DNA from: Plasmodium coatneyi
Taxonomy: Eukaryota; Apicomplexa; Aconoidasida; Haemosporida; Plasmodiidae
Assembly (NCBI RefSeq): GCF_001680005.1
Contig: NC_033563.1
Coordinates: 620,001-684,000 of the forward strand
DNA: 64,000 bases
Reading direction: 5' to 3'
Shown: positions 56,878 to 64,000 of the stretch, piece by piece
How positions within the stretch are numbered: position 1 is the first letter of the stretch
Layout of the letters: the number at the start of each line of letters is the position of its first letter
Notes under the pieces: generated by a model
Told to the model about the DNA's origin: nothing
Database searches by the model: none
Seen by the model: only the letters and a program-made list of their open reading frames with translations
Made by a program: the position numbers and the translations under genes

Positions 56878-58528
56878 ATGGCACAGGTAATATAGAATAT
56901 TGGAAGGAAGGGAGGTCTAGGGGGAGGGGATTATTTCCCCCCCTCCCTACAACCTTCCACCACTCCCACATCTTCCTTCCTTGTTCCATTCATAATGAAT
57001 ATATATACATACCTCATATATGTGCCTAGATATACTGATATATATATATATATACATATATGTATATATAAATGTATGTATATTTCCTTCGTTAATTATA
57101 TATTTATAGAAGCAGAATTTGGAAAGTTTAAATTCGAGTGTATATTTTTATAATAAATTCAATGAGAAGAAAGGCGACTGTGCTAATTATGATACTGCCC
57201 ATGGGGTGGAGGATAAAGTAGGAAAATATCGGGGTCTTGAGGACCATGCCGAAACAATTGTAAAAGCCTTGTGTTATGTACTAAAAATGGAAGCAGGCCA
57301 CAATTTATATCAGGAACGGTGGAATTTTTTTTATTATTGGCTGGGGGACATCTTATCTAAGTACTTGAATGAAATTGAAGGATTTGAGAAGGATATGGAC
57401 AAAATTTACAATGACCTAAAACCAATGATTACGGCTCCAAATGAATGTAAAAATCTATACCCCAACATTAGCAGTGAAACCTTCAAGCACAGAAAAACAT
57501 TATTCGATTTCTGGTATGACTATGGTGCCATACTAACTCTGTTAAAATATAGTGGGTCTGAAGGTACTAAGATATGTGGGAGGTATATAGAAGAAGTCGA
57601 AGCAGCAAATTCATCTGCGGCTGTAAACTGTGAAATCCCTTCTGAAGATGATTACTGTAAAAATTTTTGGGATCAACGTAAAAAAGATATTGAGGATAAA
57701 CTGATAAAATTGGAATCTAAATTAGCAACTGCACAACAAAGAATAGTACAGGAAGCACAAGCAACATCCGCCAGAATCCACGAAGCGGTCCGCAATGCCA
57801 CCACCACCTCTTCCATCTCTTCTATATTTGGCACATTAGCAACAATAGGTGCCCCTGTCCTCTTATATAAAGTAATAGTACAAAATTAAAAAAATAATAA
57901 CTAAATTATTAACAGTATAAATAATATACACTCCTTAGACCTTCCCTTTCTTCGTTAGACACTCCTTCCTTAGATACTCCCTCCTTTCCTCCTTAGATCT
58001 TTCCTTCCTCCTCCTTAGACCCTTCTTTCCTTCCCTGCGTTAGACCACATTCCTTCCTCCTCCGTTAGACCACCTTCCTTCCACCAAACACCCCTAAAAA
58101 CCCACCTAACAACCTTCCCTTCCACCAACCACCACCACCCTAACAACCTTCCTTCCACCTACCAACAACCACCCCTAACAACCCACGTAGCATCACTTAA
58201 CGACCCACCTACCACCCTAACAACCTTTCCTTTCCTTCAGTATAAACCATGGTCTTTTTGGTTTGGTAACCACTCTTCTGGAAATGGAAGGAGCGGAAGG
58301 GGCAACACAAGAAAGAGAAGATCCACCATGAATCAATTCGACACATTAACGGAAGCTTCCGCCACAACAGATTCAACCATAGCAGATTCCACAGAAGTGT
58401 CTACCATATATGATAGATCACCCAAAAGAGGAACAAGAGCTGGAGCTGGAGCAGGAACAAATGCAAATAAAAATAATAGTACACCAGGTCATCATCAAAG
58501 AACCAATATAGGTTACGGTCGGATTTAA
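56878..58528 (+). CDS. KIR: K7: KIR protein, three exons
   Basis: Exons 56878-56886 (MAQ), 57110-57871 and 58241-58528, phase 0, about 352 residues. Exon 2 is the ectodomain (LESLNSSVYFYNKFNEKKGD, KALCYVLKM, FFYYWLGDILSKYL, APNECKNLYPN, FDFWYDYGAIL), closest to the first domain of K3. It ends in a weak span (SISSIFGTLATIGAPVLLYK). Exon 3 is the tail (YKPWSFWFGNHSSGNGR, basic TRKRRST, acidic and Thr-rich middle, HHQRTNIGYGRI), nearly shared with the orphan exon at 44512. The last intron (57872-58240) is CCTTAGACC then CCACCTAACAACC repeat. The last residue is Ile, where most family members end in RM or GRM. Function as for other KIRs: pir-superfamily infected-cell antigen. Confidence 0.9.
57920..58235 (+). 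repeat. CCTTAGACC / CCTAACAACC tract in K7 last intron
   Basis: Shifts from CCTCCTTAGACCCTTC units to CCACCACCCTAACAACC units, mirroring the tract before the orphan exon at 44512. Confidence 0.7.
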
Positions 58529-60293
58529 CACCGTCACTGTGTAACACATTGTGGAATGTAACACTCATTTGGTATGTTGAATGAGTGTGTCTCTCCCTCC
58601 CTCAAGAGGAGGACGCATAAATAACACCGTGAACAAAATTTATATATGCAGTGTAGGAAAAAAAAAAAAAAGAGACACTTTCTTTTATCTTCCTTTCCTT
58701 TTCTTTCTTTCCCTCTTATTCCTTCTTTCCTTCTTATTCCTTCTTTCCTTCTTATTCCTTCTTTCCTTCTTATTCCTTCTTATTCCTTGCTTTCCTTCTT
58801 TCCTTATTGCTTCCTTTTTCTTTTTATTTTCCTTCCTATATTTTTTTTTCATTTGTTTCTTTTTTTTCCTTTTTTTTTTCCCCTTTTTTTTTTCCTTTTA
58901 CTTGTATTGTATGAATTACTCTGCATGGAAAGAACAATAATACAAACTATAATGACTTTGCACAGTTTGTTGTGTGAATGAATAATGTTTTTATAGAAGG
59001 TGGCAAAAAAAGGAAAGGAAAGGCCTAAGGAGGAAAGGAAGGTCTAAGGAAAGAAGCAATGAGGAATGAAGGAAACAATGAATAAGGAAGGAAAAGTAAG
59101 GAGGTCTAAGGAAGGAAAGAATGAAGGAGGGAAAAAAGAAGGCACATTAATATATGCAAAAATATAATGTACACATATAAAAAAGGAACGGATAACTCAA
59201 ATAGTACACAATGTGCACATTTAATATATAGATGCGTTATTCACGATATATATATATCACAAAAAGGAGGAGGAAAAAAGGTCGAAGGAAAAAACGGGTC
59301 GAAGGGAAAAAAATTATTATTATTCCTATTGAAGCAACTATAAATATTAAGAGAAAATAGGGGGGAGGAGAGAATATTATTTTTTTTTTTTCATGTTCAG
59401 AATGAGGAGAAGGAGGAGGAGAAGAAGGTGTACTGCAAAATATGAATATAAGGAAATGCACTTATACAATTTTTTCCCTTCATTTGAAAGATGCAATCCA
59501 TTTATGTTCTTATATTTTATCTTCATTCATTATATAAATATGCGCTCCACTTACTAAATATAAATGTGTACATTTAAGTAGGAGACAACTGTTCTAAATA
59601 TAATCTGAATAAAAATTCCCGAAAGTTCTTAATAATTTTTTGAAGTGAGAAAGAAGAACCTGTTAACCATGCACGAGCACGTTCAAATTTCTATAAAAAA
59701 AAGGAAAAGAAAATTACATTCCTATATATAGGAATAATTATTGAGTAGAGCAAATAATAATATAACATTCCAACGAATAATCATTCACACACCTAGTAAT
59801 ATAAATGAATGCATAAAGAAGGAACGCACATGCGAAGTGTACGGGAAAAAAATTTTTAATTTCTTCTTTCCTTCCCCAAATCTTCTGATCCATTCTACTA
59901 TTCCAATACATTTATTCCAACATATTCTGCTCCCTACATTATTTGTTCCAACATAACTGCTCCCTACATTTTTGTTCCTACATTATTTGTTCCTACATTT
60001 TTGTACCTTAATTATGGGAACACGACGATTTAATGTATATACGTATGTAATATGTTATTGTGTTACTTTTGGAAGAAATTAATGAATGTGTAGTGTTGTT
60101 TTCACAGAGAGAGAGTGAAAATTTTTGACACATACTCATATTCATACTCATCCATATTCATATTCACATCATCATTATGGAACATGTGAAAAATGTTCCC
60201 ACACACATATATATTAAAAATGCATAAATATATATATAGGAGAAGCAACACACATTTTATATAACATATACTAAATAATGTATATGAGGAACA
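58529..60293. other. K7-K8 intergenic region
   Basis: Contains CCTTCTTATTCC repeats (58720-58800), a T-rich run, a GGAAGGTCTAAGG purine stretch (59010-59130) and AT-rich DNA. The only exon-like item is at 59574-59690 (separate entry). Confidence 0.5.
59574..59690 (-). other. Exon-like frame of unknown origin
   Basis: Leftward, a polypyrimidine run ending TATAG is followed by 38 open codons and TAA: KFERARAWLTGSSFSLQKII, then amphipathic Phe/Leu/Arg sequence ending QLSPT. Codons and composition look protein-like for this AT-rich region. I find no partner exon and no similar copy in the window, so it may be chance or a relic of an unrecognised gene. Confidence 0.25.
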
Positions 60294-61847
60294 ATGACAA
60301 AAGTAATAACCCCCCCCCTTTTCATTTATTTTCCATAAAATGAATGTACATTAATATGCCCCCACATATAATATTGCTCTATGCGCATAACACACAATAA
60401 AATGCCAAAAAGTAATGATTACATAAATTTATACATATTCTACCAACAATTCCATATTTGTAGCAGGATCCGGAACAGCAGTGCAATGTGAATGATTTAC
60501 CCTCCAAAAAAATTTATGCAAAATTCGAAGAAATCAATAATGTTGGGCATGGAAAACATACTTGTAAACATGGCAGCACCTGGACAACAGAAATAGAACA
60601 AATTTTAAATGGTAAAATAAAGAATATCTGGCCATATAAAGAGGAAAGCGAATATGCCACTGAAATTGCCAATGCTTGGTGTTTAATATCAAAATTGGAT
60701 ACAAAGAAGGGACAACCTTGTGAAAAGCTGTGTGATTTTTTTTATTTTTGGTTAGGAGACCTGTTATCGGACAAATTGAGTGGATGGAATACTTCACTTC
60801 AGACTATTATGCAACAAATCTACACTAAGTTAGAAGGTTCTAACAGTCCATGTAGTTACATAACTATGAGCATTAATGCTGACGATACCACTTTCCCTAA
60901 AAGAAAAAAAATATTCGATTATTATTACGACTACAAGACAATAATTCAGCGACTAAAAAATTGTCAGCCCCAAGGTGCTTCCTGTAATCAAACATATAAA
61001 CAATATCTGGATGCTGCTCAAGCGGGTTATGTCCAAATGGAAGCAAGTTCTTCCTTCGAAAATGATGCATACTGGGACACATTTTGGGGCAAGTTCAAAA
61101 GTAGTGGTGAGAACAAAATTCCAAAACCATCAAACTTGAATTGTGCCACTGTGTCCGGAGAACATCCTGTACCGGAAGAGCGGGACGAAACAGATGAAAA
61201 GGATCTCCATCCCTGTTTAGAACAGATGCTTTCAGAAATTATTGCATTATCGAAGGACACATCATCACATTATTCACAATCACCATCATCATCGTTACCA
61301 CAGGTGGATGGTGCTGCTGCTGGGAGCACCGCCACCCCAGCCATTATTTCATCTGTGGCAGCCACCATAGGATTACCAACAATGACATTCCTTCTTTACA
61401 AGGTGAGCAATAATTATAATAGATATATATATATGTATATATGTATGTGTAATACATATTTTAACACTTTCGTCCTTCTTTTTTTTTTTTTTCTTTTCTT
61501 AGTACACTTCTGTATTTTCCTTCATAAATAACTTCCTTGTAAACGATAACAGTAACATCAGCAGCAGGAGCAGTAACAACATTAAAAGCAGAAAAAAAAG
61601 AAGATCCACCACCCACCGGAACTTTGACACATCAGCAAACAGTTCAACAATAACAATAGGTTCCACAATAGGTGACTCCACATCAAATTTAACAACAACA
61701 GATTCGACAGATAGAGCATCTACCATATATAATGGCAGATCATTCCCACCACAACGATCACAATCATCAACATCACCTAGAGGAAGAAATAATAATAGGC
61801 AGAAGCAAGAAGAGGGACTAAGAAATATACGTTATCAAGCAATGTGA
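60294..61847 (+). CDS. KIR: K8: KIR protein, three exons
   Basis: Exons 60294-60302 (MTK), 60464-61402 and 61503-61847, phase 0, about 430 residues. Exon 2 is the ectodomain (VNDLPSKKIYAKFEE, ANAWCLISKL, CDFFYFWLGDLL, CSYITMS, FDYYYDYKTI), a Ser-rich stalk and a membrane span (VAATIGLPTMTFLLYK). Exon 3 is a long tail (YTSVFSFINNFLVND, Ser/Asn/Arg-rich, KKRRST, Thr/Ser-rich middle, GLRNIRYQAM). It is a close paralog of K5, although the two lie 21 kb apart with SICAvar and F genes between. The start gives a 161-bp intron, consistent with the other KIRs. The last intron is only 100 bp and lacks the telomere-like repeat seen in K1, K4 and K7. Confidence 0.9.
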
Positions 61848-62769
61848 TGTCTCTTCCCTGCCCTTAGAGGACACGAAGGAATATGCGGGGCCCCTACAGT
61901 GTGTAAGGACCCAAAAAGTGACCTTCCCTTTTTTTTTTTTTTTTTTTCTTTTTTGTATTGTATGAATAACTCTGCATAAAGGAACAATATTCGCAGTAAG
62001 CTGCAAAACATAAAAAAAGGAAAATTAAAAAAAAAAAGAATAAAAAGAATAAAAAGAATAAAAAGAATAAAAAGAAGTAAAGAAAAAAAAAAAAATAAAA
62101 AAACATAAAAGGGAAGGAAAAAAAAGGTAGTGTACATAAAAATTTTAACCACTATTAAAGAAAAGGGAAAGGAAGAGAAGTAAAAAGTGCTCAAAATAAT
62201 ACATAATACATGCACATTGAAGCGATTGAAGGAATATTCTCTATATATAAACTGTACTGTATGTGTCAACAGTCTTTAATAATACTCTTAAATAGGAGTA
62301 AAATATATTTTAAGAGTGCATGTGCTAAAAATTTTCCGTCAAAAACAAAACAAAAAAGGTATGTTTATATACATAATAGAAAGAAATATATAAATGAAGA
62401 AGGAAGTGCATTGGATGCTTCATTTCTTCCCTTCTTCCATTGTGTGTTGTTTCAGCATAATCTTTTATAATTTGTTTTAATTATATATATATGTGGCACA
62501 TATGTAATAATTTTGGATGCATAGATATAAGGAACTATCATTGCTTCAGAAATTTTGAACAAAGTGATTTGCTATTTGAAAAAGAAAGAACAAGGAGGAA
62601 GATACACTATTATATACCTGTTAATAATCATTATCATACAAAACAGAACAAGAAAAGGGAAAAAGTTCCCACACAAATATATATTCTATATGTATAAGTA
62701 GGAAGCACATTTTAAATATAAGTTCAATATAAACGGAAATATACACACACATGCATACATGTATAAACC
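61848..62769. other. K8-K9 intergenic region
   Basis: AT-rich with an AAAAAGAAT array near 62034-62075. At about 62662-62690 the stretch GTTCCCACACAAATATATATT matches 60197-60215 upstream of K8, and the KIR upstream element follows at 62708-62727. No gene. Confidence 0.5.
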
Positions 62770-64000
62770 ATGGCACCCGACGATGGAGTAATACACACTC
62801 ATTCCTTGCCATCCAAAAATGCATATATATACAAACAATGTATATGTGCAAAATTCCTTCATATAAAAATTTCAATAAAAAAAAAAAAAAATATGGTGTA
62901 TATACATATATATACTTCGTCAATGATATTTATAGGTGGAAGGACTGATACCTACATTATATTCAGAATGGATCTATGATATGTTAGAACAGGGGATCTT
63001 TGTCAACAGTGGCAACAACTCTGAATCGCAGTTAAGGAGCAAGTTAAGCGCATATTCCCATATTCAATATTACGCTGGCTTAATTGCAGGTGCTTCGAAA
63101 TTTACATCAAAAATAAAGAAGGACCACTCATCCGCTGATAATGATATCTGCACATGGTTCTATTTTTGGTTAGCAAATAAGGTGAAAGTAAATAAAGATG
63201 ATACGGTAAAAGACTTGTCAAAAGTCATGCAAGATTTTTACGCAGCGATGAAAGAAGTTCTTGGTGGAAATGAAAGCAACTGTACCCCCTTAAACACTCA
63301 CAGCACTTGGGAAGACTTCGAACAGAATAAAAAAAAATTCGACCTTAGTCAAGACTACAACCCAAAACAAGACCAACTACAGAAGTATTATGATGCCTGT
63401 GATAGTGGCTATAAGGGACAGATAGGCCGACAAACTCCCCCTAAAGTTCCTTCTTCCACCGAAGTAAAAGAAAAATGTAAAATTGATAATATTGATTCAA
63501 CTACTGATCCCACCATTGGTGCATATTGTACCAAATTCAAGACTACCTATGAAACATACTGCCAACAAAATTCAACAGAAATAGGATGTGATTTGTTCAA
63601 TGGAGCGGGAGCTGCAATAAAGGAGAAGGCACCATTAGCCGTGACTTATGGTGGTAGTGCTGCCAGCCTTAACACTGCTCCAATCATCTCCTCTGTACTT
63701 GGAATAGGAGCAATTCCTGCCATTTTTTCCCTATTATATAAGGTAATAGTACATAATTATAATTACAACAGTTATAATTATAACTATTATAAGTATAACT
63801 ATAATTATAATTACCGCCCTTAACGACATGATTACCACCATAATGTTACCACCACCAAAATAATAATTACCACCACTATTACCACTATGCACATATATAT
63901 AACTATACATATATAAACACATATATGTGTGTGTGTGTATACATATGTGTTAAACCTACTTTCCTCTTTTCTTTCAGTATAATCTTCTACCAGATTGGTT
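62770..64000 (+). CDS. KIR: K9: KIR protein, cut by the window edge
   Basis: Exons 62770-62787 (MAPDDG), 62936-63742 and 63978 onward. Exon 1 shares the AAACCATGGCACC start context with K3. Exon 2 is the ectodomain (LIPTLYSEWIYDMLEQG, CTWFYFWLANKV, CTPLNTH, FDLSQDYN) and is more divergent than its neighbours: FYFWLAN replaces FYFWLGD. It ends in the membrane span (LGIGAIPAIFSLLYK). The last exon begins YNLLPDW, as in other KIR tails, and runs off the window, so only about 8 of its codons are seen. A TATAATTATAAC array (63752-63812) opens the last intron. It is pir-superfamily; whether the tail is intact cannot be judged here. Confidence 0.88.

Noticed and set aside
19684..64000. Stretches in KIR proteins mimicking host CD99, as reported for some P. 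knowlesi KIRs
   Set aside because: None evident by eye in these KIRs; a proper alignment would be needed to exclude short matches.

Overview
The window is from a macaque malaria parasite of the Plasmodium knowlesi / P. coatneyi group. It carries the two variant-antigen families known from that group, SICAvar (schizont-infected cell agglutination antigens) and KIR (the pir/vir-like family), interleaved with degenerate telomere-like repeats (CCTAAC / GGTTGTTAGG) as in the knowlesi genome. I cannot separate the species from sequence alone. I saw no tRNA, rRNA, housekeeping gene, bacterial element or CRISPR.

Layout. 0-12 kb: the first exon of a leftward SICAvar gene (125-226); a two-exon two-membrane-span gene, F1 (3939-5056); a complete five-exon rightward SICAvar, S1 (7429-12078). 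F1 sits between the arms of a large inverted repeat that is the upstream region of both SICAvar genes. 12-22 kb: leftward SICAvar S2 (13700-18190), tail-to-tail with S1; a dead SICAvar 3' end (~19330-19570); a leftward KIR with a repeat exon, K1 (19684-21659). 22-41 kb: F2 (22780-23592), KIR K2 (25710-27178), two-domain KIR K3 (28307-30936), F3 (32012-33111), two-domain KIR K4 (35384-38067), a lone KIR last exon (38190-38432, minus), KIR K5 (39244-40719). 41-56 kb: F4 (41720-43132, minus), a lone KIR last exon (44512-44778), leftward SICAvar S3 (46731-51150, with an in-frame tryptophan-rich tail after a stop), another dead SICAvar 3' end (~52245-52450), and F5 (53218-54337). 56-64 kb: KIRs K7 (56878-58528), K8 (60294-61847) and K9 (62770 to the window edge).

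Most of the window is built by duplication. S2 + relic + F2 (about 13.7-25.3 kb) and S3 + relic + F5 (about 46.2-55.9 kb) are two copies of one block. K1 is present only in the first, at a pyrimidine-repeat junction.

Five genes (F1-F5) share one design: a 23-27 residue hydrophobic first exon ending in a Trp-containing motif (W-x-x-YP type in four), a phase-0 intron, and a second exon with two membrane spans near the C terminus. I do not recognise this family. It alternates with SICAvar and KIR genes, and two of its members share a stop codon just before the first membrane span.

Exon boundaries were read by eye from GT/AG sites, codon phase and comparison among paralogs within the window. No database search was possible.
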